Positions 15,191 to 21,909 of a stretch of 26,000 nt of DNA are shown piece by piece. Origin of the DNA: CAZZBK01 sp964652155 (GTDB lineage Bacteria; Planctomycetota; Planctomycetia; Pirellulales; PNKZ01); contig CAZZBK010000084.1 in NCBI GenBank assembly GCA_964652155.1, forward strand, positions 1-26,000, in the 5' to 3' direction. How positions within the stretch are numbered: the first letter of the stretch is position 1; each line of letters starts with the position of its first letter. The translations under genes were made by a program, and so were the position numbers. The notes under the pieces were generated by a model. It was given only the letters and a program-made list of their open reading frames with translations. It searched no databases and was not told where the DNA came from.

Positions 15191-16861
15191 TTACGGTTGA
15201 GGGACTTGCAGACGCTGGTCGGCTTTCACGTCGCGCAACTCGATTTTGCCGCGCCCGTGAGGCCAGAGGACCTCGACGTCGACGCGCTCGACCTTGCCGA
15301 GCCCAACGTGCGCGATGGCACTTTGGCCCGATGCGTAACCGTAGCCCACGGCGATCTCGCGCGCCGCAAGCAGCGCGTCGGCCTGGCCCAACTTGCCCGC
15401 GGGATACACTCGGACGCGCGACCCGATCGCCATGCGATTGACCCCCTCGGGCCCACGGAGTTGCAGCTGCAACCAATGCCCGCCCGGAGTGTCGTTGTGC
15501 AACAGCAGCGAGTTGAGTTCGGTCCACCAGCTGCCGACGAACAGATCGACGCGGCCGTCATTGTCGTAGTCGGCGGCCGGCGCGGGGGCGCTGTAAATGA
15601 TCTGCTTCTCGGCCACCATTCGCTCGTAGAAACCACGCGTCCCCTTGCTCGTGCGATCGGCCTCGTTCGGGTAGTCGTTGACATCGAGTCCATCGACGCG
15701 AAACTGGGGCAGCCCCGCCTTGACGCCCAAGTTGCGATAGATGATCGGGTAGGGCTTCCCCTCGGCGAACTTGACGATGCTTACCGCGATGTCGTTCCAG
15801 CCATCGTTGTCGAAGTCCTGAATCTCGACGTGCGGGCACTTGAGCGGCAGCGGCACAATGAGAGCCGACTGGGTGATCTCCTCGAACACGACCTCGCCAT
15901 TCTTGACGCCTCGGTTCAGGTACACTCGCGGCGCGACCGGCTGGACCCAGGGTGTTTTGAAGTGCGGGCCGATCACCACGTCGCTCAGGCCGTCGCGATT
16001 CAGATCGCCCCAGGTGACGCCGCAGACCATGTTGTCCCCCTTGGCCGTGGGCCAGTGGAACGAATCGCGCAGCGTGCTCGCCTCGCGGAAGCGACCTTGA
16101 GTGTCGTTGATAAACAGGCGGTTGCCACCGGAGTGCGCGGCGAGAAAGAAGTCGGGCCAGCCATCCTGGTTCACGTCTTGCACGGCCACGCCGAGCCCCG
16201 GCACCGCGTCGCTGATACCCACGGTGTCGGTGACGTCGGCGAATTTGAGAGCGCCAAGGTTGCGGAACAGCCGCGAGCGATGGGTCTTCGAGCCGTTGTA
16301 ACCCGCGTTGGGATCTTCGCCCACGAGCAGGTCGAGCAGTGCGTCGCCATCGTAGTCGAGCACGGCCACGCTGCGGCCGCCCAGCGCCTCGGGGCAGGCA
16401 CCATTGCCGGCCGAGATATTCGTGAAGCGGCCGGATCCTTCGTTGCGGTAGAGCGTGCAGCCCTGCGCGCCGGCGCTCGGTTGCGGCATGGAGCCGACGT
16501 ACAGGTCGAGGTCGCCGTCGTTGTCGAGGTCGGCCAGCACCACGCCCGTGGCGCGGTTGTTGACCGCGAGCGCGGGCTGAGGATCGAGCGTGAACTTGCC
16601 TTGCCGCTGCCGCAGGAGTTGATTCAGCTTGCCGTCGCCATGCGCGAATGTGGCCACGAACAAATCGAGCAGCCCGTCGCCGTCGACGTCCCCCCAGGCG
16701 CTGCCGTGGGCTTGCACCTTTTCCAACGCGGGGAAGAGTCCCGCCGAGGTCGCGGCGTCGCTGAATTGAAAGGCCGTCTTGGGTTCAGCCCCAGCAGTCC
16801 ATGACGCGACGCCACTCAGGGTGGCCAGCAGGGCTACGAAGCTCGTGATGCGATGACTCAT
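15191..16861 (-). CDS. Secreted FG-GAP/VCBS repeat protein with ASPIC/UnbV domain
   Basis: A 556-residue exported beta-propeller. ATG at 16861 gives a signal peptide (residues 1-25, ending WTAGA) and has GGAG upstream; the longer frame from 16975 would put 38 poorly supported residues before it. Seven calcium-binding FG-GAP motifs of the DxDxDGxxD type are visible, among them DVDGDGLLDLFV (58-69), DLDNDGDLDLYV (111-122), DVNQDGWPDFFL, DLNRDGLSDVVI, DFDNDGWNDIAV and DYDNDGRVDLFV. The C-terminal 100 residues are an ASPIC/UnbV domain (HWLQLQLRGPEGVNRMAIGS, then VEVLWPHGRGKIELRDV). Such proteins are secreted or surface-bound binding modules, abundant in planctomycetes, with unknown ligands. Co-transcription with a transglutaminase-like protein and a multiheme propeller suggests a shared extracytoplasmic job (inference). 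Confidence 0.93.
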   Translation of the reverse strand: MSHRITSFVALLATLSGVASWTAGAEPKTAFQFSDAATSAGLFPALEKVQAHGSAWGDVDGDGLLDLFVATFAHGDGKLNQLLRQRQGKFTLDPQPALAVNNRATGVVLADLDNDGDLDLYVGSMPQPSAGAQGCTLYRNEGSGRFTNISAGNGACPEALGGRSVAVLDYDGDALLDLLVGEDPNAGYNGSKTHRSRLFRNLGALKFADVTDTVGISDAVPGLGVAVQDVNQDGWPDFFLAAHSGGNRLFINDTQGRFREASTLRDSFHWPTAKGDNMVCGVTWGDLNRDGLSDVVIGPHFKTPWVQPVAPRVYLNRGVKNGEVVFEEITQSALIVPLPLKCPHVEIQDFDNDGWNDIAVSIVKFAEGKPYPIIYRNLGVKAGLPQFRVDGLDVNDYPNEADRTSKGTRGFYERMVAEKQIIYSAPAPAADYDNDGRVDLFVGSWWTELNSLLLHNDTPGGHWLQLQLRGPEGVNRMAIGSRVRVYPAGKLGQADALLAAREIAVGYGYASGQSAIAHVGLGKVERVDVEVLWPHGRGKIELRDVKADQRLQVPQP

Positions 16862-16975
16862 GCGGGAAATCTCCGGCGGAGAGACCGTGACAGCCGGGGA
16901 CACGGTCGGCGGGAACGAACGACTCGACGATTGTAGTCGCACGAACCGTCGGATGCCAGTTTTCTGGCACTGCAT

Positions 16976-17764
16976 TTAGCAGTTGGTCGAAGCGCGGCAG
17001 TCTTTGAGCACAAAGCCGCCGTCGACACGCAGGATGCTGCCGGTCACGTAGTCGGCCGCGGCGCTGCAGAGAAACGCGGCGGCGTGACCGATGTCGTGAA
17101 CGGTGCCCAGCCGGCCCCAAGGCAACGTCGGACTGATCTCTTGCATCTTCGCTTCGCCGAACGTGATGCGTTCGCCCGGGGTGTCGATCCAGCCGGGCTC
17201 GATCGCGTTCACATTGATGCGATGCGCGGTCAACTCGGTCGCGATCGTCCGCATGAGATGGTTCAGCCCCGCCTTGGCCGCGTTGTAGGCGCAGCTGCGT
17301 GCGTAGGGCATCTCGGCATGCACGCTGGAAATGAACACGATCTTGCCGCCACGACCTTGCTTGACCATCTGTTGCGCCGCCAACTGGCTCATGTGGAAGC
17401 CGGCGATCAGCGTCCCTTGCAAGGTCTTCTCGAACGCGCTCGGGTCATACGTGAGAAACTCGCCCCGCTGGCTATAGGCCGGGTTGCTCACCAAGATATT
17501 AAGTTGACCGTGGGCCGCGAGGGTCTCGTGCAGTAGCCGCTCGCAACCTGCGCGCGAGAAAATATCGCCGCCGATCGCGGTGCACTTGCGCCCCAGGGCG
17601 ACAATTTCCTGGCACGTCTCGGCCAGGTCTGGGCTGTCGGGTCGATCGTTGATGACCACGTCGGCTCCGGAGCGGGCGAGTTCGATGGCGCAGCCTCGCC
17701 CGATGCCGCGTCCCGATCCGGTGACCAGCGCGACTTGGCCTTGCAGCGAAAAGGGAGCATTCAC
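16976..17764 (-). CDS. Short-chain dehydrogenase/reductase, variant catalytic tetrad
   Basis: A 262-residue classical SDR with a Rossmann fold. The start is GTG at 17764, which overlaps the upstream TGA stop (GTGA), so the two genes are translationally coupled. TGSGRGIG (15-22) binds NAD(P), Ser147 lies in FISSVHAE, and Y160-x3-K164 (YNAAK) is the active site. C-terminal GWIDTPGE and VTGSILRVDGGF are family-typical. Two expected elements differ: the NNAG motif is replaced by SNPA (residues 93-96), and the position of the tetrad asparagine lies in LQGTLIAGFHMSQ, with no Asn. This looks like a distinct SDR subfamily rather than a damaged copy, since the frame is intact and the key Tyr and Lys remain. 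The substrate is probably a sugar or polyol, judging by the isomerase partner (inference). Confidence 0.92.
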   Translation of the reverse strand: MNAPFSLQGQVALVTGSGRGIGRGCAIELARSGADVVINDRPDSPDLAETCQEIVALGRKCTAIGGDIFSRAGCERLLHETLAAHGQLNILVSNPAYSQRGEFLTYDPSAFEKTLQGTLIAGFHMSQLAAQQMVKQGRGGKIVFISSVHAEMPYARSCAYNAAKAGLNHLMRTIATELTAHRINVNAIEPGWIDTPGERITFGEAKMQEISPTLPWGRLGTVHDIGHAAAFLCSAAADYVTGSILRVDGGFVLKDCRASTNC

Positions 17765-18516
17765 AGGAGACTCTCAAGCAGCAAGCGAATTTTGCGCATC
17801 TCGGCTTGGTGGTCGATATCGGGATCGTTCTGATCGATGATATTGACGCACAGCGCGTGGTTGTATCGGAACTTGGTCAATTGGGTGACGATGCGACCGT
17901 ACTCGATCTCGCCTTGGCCGACCTTGGTTTGCAGCTTGTGGCGGTTCGAGTCGCGCAGTTGCACATGCGACGTGTAGCGAAACAAGTTGTCGTAGTTCAC
18001 ACCGGCCATGGGACCGAACGTGTAATGGCTCGGGTCGAGCGTAATGGCCAGCCCCTTGACGTTGTCGCAAAAGACCGCCGCGGTCGCGGGATCCTGGGTC
18101 ATGCGACCGGCCTCGGTCTTGACACCCACCACCACCCCTTCGAGCGTGGCGATGCGCACCAGCTCGCGCAGACGTTCGATCTCGCCGTTGAATGGTGTCC
18201 CCAACTCGCTGGCACGCACCGTGATCTGCACGACCTTGAGCGCCTTGGCCAGCTTGCAACAGGTGGCAAACTGGGCATACGTTTCGGCCTCCGGGCCGTC
18301 GAGTTCAATGTTGAACGCGACGATCGTCAGGCGATGCGTCCCCTTGCAGAGCTTAACCGCCTCGTCGAGATCGGCATGCACCTGCGAGGGCCTGAGCTGC
18401 GAGCTCCCTTCGTGCAGCCCGATCTCGGCTCGGGAGTACTCCAGGTCGACCATCCGCTGCAAAGCTTCGGTCAGAGACAGTTGGGGGAAACAATCCGTCG
18501 AGGCGGCGACAAACAC
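17761..18516 (-). CDS. Sugar phosphate isomerase/epimerase (xylose-isomerase-like TIM barrel)
   Basis: A 251-residue TIM-barrel protein of the AP endonuclease 2/xylose isomerase-like superfamily. GTG at 18516 is chosen because the protein then begins with the first beta strand (FVAASTDCFPQLSLTEALQR) and GGAG lies 8 nt upstream; an upstream GTG at 18609 adds 31 unsupported residues. Likely metal ligands at strand ends are the Glu in VVVGVKTEAG, Asp and His in ITLDPSHYTF, His and Asp in HVQLRDSN and Glu in GQGEIEYGRI. Members isomerise or epimerise sugars and inositols in the cytoplasm with a divalent metal. It is the first gene of the five-gene minus-strand run and overlaps the SDR by 4 nt, so the two probably act on the same or linked substrates. 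Confidence 0.88.
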   Translation of the reverse strand: MFVAASTDCFPQLSLTEALQRMVDLEYSRAEIGLHEGSSQLRPSQVHADLDEAVKLCKGTHRLTIVAFNIELDGPEAETYAQFATCCKLAKALKVVQITVRASELGTPFNGEIERLRELVRIATLEGVVVGVKTEAGRMTQDPATAAVFCDNVKGLAITLDPSHYTFGPMAGVNYDNLFRYTSHVQLRDSNRHKLQTKVGQGEIEYGRIVTQLTKFRYNHALCVNIIDQNDPDIDHQAEMRKIRLLLESLL

Positions 18517-18704
18517 TCCGTTGACTCCAGCGCTAAGGGCCTTGAACCGAGCGGACCACGAACCACTGCCAGCGTTGACTGCCAACACCAACTCGCGGAT
18601 GCTCACCACCGCGACTCATCCTGTGATTCGCGGTTTGCTGTCCATTTCAGATGCCGTAGCTTACCGCCAAGCTGTCGCCCGAAGCAACACCGTAGCGCGG
18701 CGAG

Positions 18705-18713
18705 TGCTATCAT
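18705..18713 (+). promoter_or_regulatory. Possible extended -10 promoter element
   Basis: TGCTATCAT matches the TGn-TATAAT extended -10 form in the right direction, about 105 nt ahead of the AsmA-like start. The hexamer 17 bp upstream (CAACAC) is not a good -35, so this is a suggestion only. Confidence 0.25.
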
Positions 18714-18744
18714 GCTCCAGAAACATGTCGGATTCGTCCTGATT

Positions 18745-18776
18745 CGCCCCCGGCACGCTTGACCCAGCCGGGGGCG
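18745..18776. promoter_or_regulatory. GC-rich hairpin in the AsmA-like gene leader
   Basis: CGCCCCCGGC at 18745-18754 and its exact complement GCCGGGGGCG at 18767-18776 form a 10-bp stem with a 12-nt loop. It lies downstream of the possible -10 and 41 nt before the AsmA-like start codon. No T-run follows on either strand. It may be a leader structure or a bidirectional block between the divergent genes. Confidence 0.45.
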
Positions 18777-18817
18777 CTCTCGACACTTGAGGCAGACAAT
18801 ACACGGAGGACCGACGG

Positions 18818-20296
18818 ATGACCGAAACGAGACCGCCCCGGCAACGACGCTCCTGGGGGGGCTACCTGCTCATGGCGGGCGTACTGGCCGTCGTGCTGGT
18901 CGTCGCCGCGCCGACGCTCTTCTCGCACCAACCGCTGCTCGGTTGGCTCATGCGACGCATCCTCGGCAAGGTCGAGGGGACCGTGCTCGTCGAGAGCGGC
19001 AGCTTCGGCTGGACGACCCCCACACAAATCACGGGCTTGAAAATCATAAACCCGGCCGGCGAGCCCGTGCTGAATATCGCCCGGCTGCGGCTCGACGCCT
19101 CGCTTCGGCAAATTCTGTTTCCGAGCGAAGACCTGGGCGTGATCGACGTCGACGCGCTCGAGTTGTTCATTCTGGCCGATCGGGGCCGCAAAACAAATCT
19201 TGAACAAGCCTTCCCGCCGCCGCCACCGTCGACCGATCGCTCCGGCAAGCCCGAGCCGCCCAAGGGGCTGTTCGTGACCGCCGGCGCGCAGCTGAACATC
19301 AACGCCGCGCAGCTCGTCTGGCAACTCGGCGGCGAAGGAGAGCGCTGGCGACTCAATCCGATCGACCTGCATGCCCGCATCGTGCCCGCTCACCAGACGA
19401 CCCACGGTCGCCCCGAGCTGCAATTGCCGCCGACGGTGTTGTTCGATCGGCTCGAGTTGACCGAGGCGCTGTGCGACGACGTGTTGCGCTATATCGCGCC
19501 GAACATTGCGAACGCCACGCAACCACAAGGATCGGTCTCGCTCGCCTTTGCCGAGGCCAAATTACCCTTGGGAGCCATGCAGCTGGGCGAGTTGAGCGGC
19601 GAGCTGGCGCTGCACACGGTGAAGTTTGGACCCGGTCCGCTCATCAAATCGATTGCCTCACACATTCGCGCACCGACCCAATGGCACGTCGAGCTAGCGC
19701 ACGAGACGGTGGTACCGTTTCGCATGGTCAATGGGCGTGTCTATCATCAAAACTTCGAGGTGGGCTTAGGGAAGCTGCGGATCGAGTCGAGCGGCAGCAC
19801 AGGCTTCGACGACACACTCGATTTGACTGAGCGGATATTTGTTCGCGCCAACGAAGCTGAGCTGACTCAACGACCGTTGTTGCGCGCCATGAGCGAACAG
19901 GGCTTGAGTTTGCCCGTCAAGGGAACATTTACCCAACCCGATATCGACGACACGGCCTTGGGCGCTGACCTGCTCAATCTCTCCCGCTCGATCTTGCAAA
20001 ACTGGTCGCTGGACAAACCCGAGGCGGCCGCGCCACAATTGCTTCAGAACCTCGTGCAGGGGCTGACCAAAGCGGCGGCTCCGACCCCAGAGCCCGCTCC
20101 GTCAGAGGCCGCACCGCAAGTCGATCTTGGCGCGCTCATCGGCGACGCGGCCAAGGCCCTTGGCGAACTACGCAAACAGCGGCTCTCCGCCCGCGAGGCG
20201 GCTGGCGAGACCGAACCGCCCAAAAAGCCGCTGGGTAAATTGCTCGACCGACTCCGCAAGTCGACCGAGAAACCCGCCCCCGAGCCGCAACCGTAG
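18818..20296 (+). CDS. AsmA/TamB-like single-span membrane protein
   Basis: A 492-residue protein with a basic N-terminus (RPPRQRRSW) and one membrane helix at about 13-35 (YLLMAGVLAVVLVVAAP), so the bulk is periplasmic or intermembrane. ATG at 18818 follows GGAGG with 8-nt spacing. The ectodomain is rich in beta patterns like those of AsmA/TamB-type lipid-transfer or assembly proteins: GTVLVESGSFGWTTPTQITG near 53-72, PQGSVSLAFAEAKLPLG near 234, and FRMVNGRVYHQNFEVGLGKL near 304. The last 100 residues are Pro/Ala/Glu-rich and charged, with no predicted fold (from about 405). It is shorter than most AsmA/TamB proteins, and the family call is from pattern only. A hairpin follows the stop, then an NtrC-type regulator. 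Confidence 0.66.
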   Translation: MTETRPPRQRRSWGGYLLMAGVLAVVLVVAAPTLFSHQPLLGWLMRRILGKVEGTVLVESGSFGWTTPTQITGLKIINPAGEPVLNIARLRLDASLRQILFPSEDLGVIDVDALELFILADRGRKTNLEQAFPPPPPSTDRSGKPEPPKGLFVTAGAQLNINAAQLVWQLGGEGERWRLNPIDLHARIVPAHQTTHGRPELQLPPTVLFDRLELTEALCDDVLRYIAPNIANATQPQGSVSLAFAEAKLPLGAMQLGELSGELALHTVKFGPGPLIKSIASHIRAPTQWHVELAHETVVPFRMVNGRVYHQNFEVGLGKLRIESSGSTGFDDTLDLTERIFVRANEAELTQRPLLRAMSEQGLSLPVKGTFTQPDIDDTALGADLLNLSRSILQNWSLDKPEAAAPQLLQNLVQGLTKAAAPTPEPAPSEAAPQVDLGALIGDAAKALGELRKQRLSAREAAGETEPPKKPLGKLLDRLRKSTEKPAPEPQP

Positions 20297-20312
20297 CACG
20301 CCGCAAATGGCT

Positions 20313-20347
20313 GGGTGGCCCCGACAAGCAAGTTGTCGGGGCCACCC
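20313..20347. repeat. Perfect 15-bp stem-loop, REP-like, after the AsmA-like gene
   Basis: GGGTGGCCCCGACAA at 20313-20327 and its exact complement TTGTCGGGGCCACCC at 20333-20347 are separated by a 5-nt loop (GCAAG). It begins 17 nt after the AsmA-like stop. There is no T-tract on either side, so it is a stem without the tail of a classical intrinsic terminator. The GGGTGGC...GCCACCC frame is of the kind often found dispersed between genes in planctomycetes (from memory, not checked). It could end or stabilise the upstream transcript. Confidence 0.8.
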
Positions 20348-20404
20348 TCGTGCGATCGCCTCAACCCCTGTTCTGACGGTGCCCCGAGCGATATCATCGA
20401 CCGC

Positions 20405-21808
20405 ATGCCGGAAACCAAGTCACCCGCCGCCGCCGAGTCCCCCGCGCCCCACACGCGCGTGCTGATCGTCGACAACGACGCGCCTCACGCCCAAGCGGTG
20501 TCGGAAACCCTCGAACGGGTCGGCTATCGCTGCACGGTCGCCACGAGCGGCAGCGAAGGGGCGAAACGGATCGAACAGGACGAGTTCGACGTCATCATCA
20601 GCGACCTGATGATGAACGATGTCGACGGCCTACAGATCCTCGCTCGCGCCAAGCAAGAGCTCCCCGAGGCCGAGGTGATTCTCGTCACCGGTCACGGGTC
20701 GGTCCCCTCGGCCGTGCAGGCCATGCAGCAAGGAGCATTCAACTATCTGCTCAAGCCGCTCGACCTCAAGCAGCTCCGCGCGGTGGTTGAGAAAGCCGCC
20801 CTCAACGTGCAACTCCGCTTGCAGAACGCCGAGCTGAACCGACGACTCGACGAGCGGTTCGGCTTCGAGGGGGTCGTCGGCACCAGCCCCAAGATGATCG
20901 AGTTGATCTCGCTCCTCAAGCGGATCGCCCCCACGAACGCCACGGTACTCATTCAAGGGGAGACCGGCACGGGCAAAGAGCTTGTCGCCCAGGCCATCCA
21001 CCAAAACAGCCCGCGAAAAGCCAAGCCGTTCGTCGCGCTCAACTGCGCGGCGCTGAGCGAGAACATCCTGGAGAGCGAACTCTTCGGGCATGTCGCCGGC
21101 GCGTTCACCGACGCCCGCAACGACCGTGTCGGCAAGTTCGAGTATGCCCACGGCGGCACGCTGTTCCTCGACGAGGTGGGCGATATGCCCATGCCCACGC
21201 AGATCAAGTTGCTGCGCGTGCTCGAGAGCGGCGAGATCACCCGCGTCGGCTCGAATGAACCGATCCGCGTGAATGTCCGGATCGTCTCGGCGACCAATCG
21301 CAACTTGGAACAGCAGATCGCCGGGGGTACCTTCCGCAGCGATTTGTACCATCGGCTCAAGGTCGTCACGATCGCATTGCCGCGGTTGGTCGAGCGCTCG
21401 CAAGATATTCCGCTGCTGATCGATTACTTCATCAAGCTCTCGGCCAAGCGGCACGACAAGCAGGTGCGGAGCATGTCGGCCGCGGCGCGACGGCGGCTGC
21501 TGGCGTTCGACTGGCCGGGCAACGTACGGCAGCTGCGCAACGTCGTTGAGAGCATGGTGGTCGTCGATTACGACGGCGTGCTCGACCTGGACGATTTGCC
21601 GACCGAGTTGGCTGCTCCCTCGGCCAGCGAGAGTGGCACAGGCGAGGGGACCCTCGGCGCGCTCTTCGGCAAGTCGCTCACTGAAATCGAGAAGCAGGTG
21701 ATCGCCGAGACGCTTCGCATGTGTGGCGGCAATCGTGAAGAGGCTGCCACGATGCTCGGCATCGGCGAACGAACGTTGTATCGCAAGATTAAAGAGTACG
21801 AGTTGTAA
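20405..21808 (+). CDS. NtrC-family sigma-54-dependent response regulator
   Basis: A 467-residue three-domain regulator. ATG at 20405 is chosen because the receiver domain starts soon after (RVLIVDNDAPHAQ from 18). The phospho-acceptor is Asp67 in VIISDLMM, with the conserved Thr in LVTGHGS and Lys in LLKPLDLKQL. The AAA+ domain (about 155-390) has Walker A GETGTGKE at 185-192 and Walker B in GGTLFLDEVGDM. The sigma-54 contact loop reads GAFTDA (232-237) instead of GAFTGA. The Fis-type helix-turn-helix ends the protein (GNREEAATMLGIGERTLYRK). It should activate sigma-54 promoters after phosphorylation, but no histidine kinase gene is adjacent and no convincing -24/-12 promoter was seen in the window. 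Its targets are unknown. mutL follows after 101 nt. Confidence 0.95.
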   Translation: MPETKSPAAAESPAPHTRVLIVDNDAPHAQAVSETLERVGYRCTVATSGSEGAKRIEQDEFDVIISDLMMNDVDGLQILARAKQELPEAEVILVTGHGSVPSAVQAMQQGAFNYLLKPLDLKQLRAVVEKAALNVQLRLQNAELNRRLDERFGFEGVVGTSPKMIELISLLKRIAPTNATVLIQGETGTGKELVAQAIHQNSPRKAKPFVALNCAALSENILESELFGHVAGAFTDARNDRVGKFEYAHGGTLFLDEVGDMPMPTQIKLLRVLESGEITRVGSNEPIRVNVRIVSATNRNLEQQIAGGTFRSDLYHRLKVVTIALPRLVERSQDIPLLIDYFIKLSAKRHDKQVRSMSAAARRRLLAFDWPGNVRQLRNVVESMVVVDYDGVLDLDDLPTELAAPSASESGTGEGTLGALFGKSLTEIEKQVIAETLRMCGGNREEAATMLGIGERTLYRKIKEYEL

Positions 21809-21812
21809 AAAT

Positions 21813-21898
21813 AGTTTTCGGTTTTCGGTTCTCCGTTTTCATTTGAGAGCCGAGCGCATGGATTCCCAACCGAGAACAGAAAACCGAAAACCGAGAAC
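21813..21898. repeat. Heptanucleotide inverted-repeat element between the ntrC-like gene and mutL
   Basis: Four units of the form GGTTTTC run from 21813 to 21840 (AGTTTTC, GGTTTTC, GGTTCTC, CGTTTTC). Four complementary units of the form CGAAAAC/CGAGAAC run from 21871 to 21898. The arms 21814-21833 and 21872-21891 pair at 19 of 20 positions around a 38-nt loop. The element fills most of the 101-nt gap between the response-regulator stop and the mutL start, and its RNA would form a large hairpin in the leader of mutL. It has the same period and layout as the element at 25413-25510 but an unrelated sequence. Confidence 0.88.
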
Positions 21899-21909
21899 CT
21901 GCCTCCCCC

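Larger units (their letters stand above)
18517..18817. other. Divergent intergenic region between the isomerase and AsmA-like genes
   Basis: 301 nt that separate the leftward five-gene run from the rightward membrane-protein gene. It holds an extended -10-like box and a GC-rich hairpin (both listed), and the Shine-Dalgarno GGAGG at 18805-18809 for the rightward gene. The part nearest the isomerase (18517-18609) is open in the isomerase frame, but I read it as leader rather than coding sequence. The stretch 18610-18700 shows nothing else. Confidence 0.6.

Noticed and set aside
14957..16804. Plus-strand 615-codon open frame opposite the FG-GAP gene
   Set aside because: Antisense to a gene with seven clear DxDxDG motifs and a signal peptide; no recognisable domain.
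16964..16981. Another sigma-54-like sequence (TGGCAC...TTAGCA) on the plus strand
   Set aside because: Spacing is 11 instead of 10 and no plus-strand gene follows.
18517..18609. N-terminal extension of the isomerase that looks a little like an acetate kinase start (VLAVNAGSGS)
   Set aside because: The similarity is short, there is no kinase downstream, and the GTG at 18516 has a ribosome site and starts the first barrel strand. Taken as chance in leader sequence.
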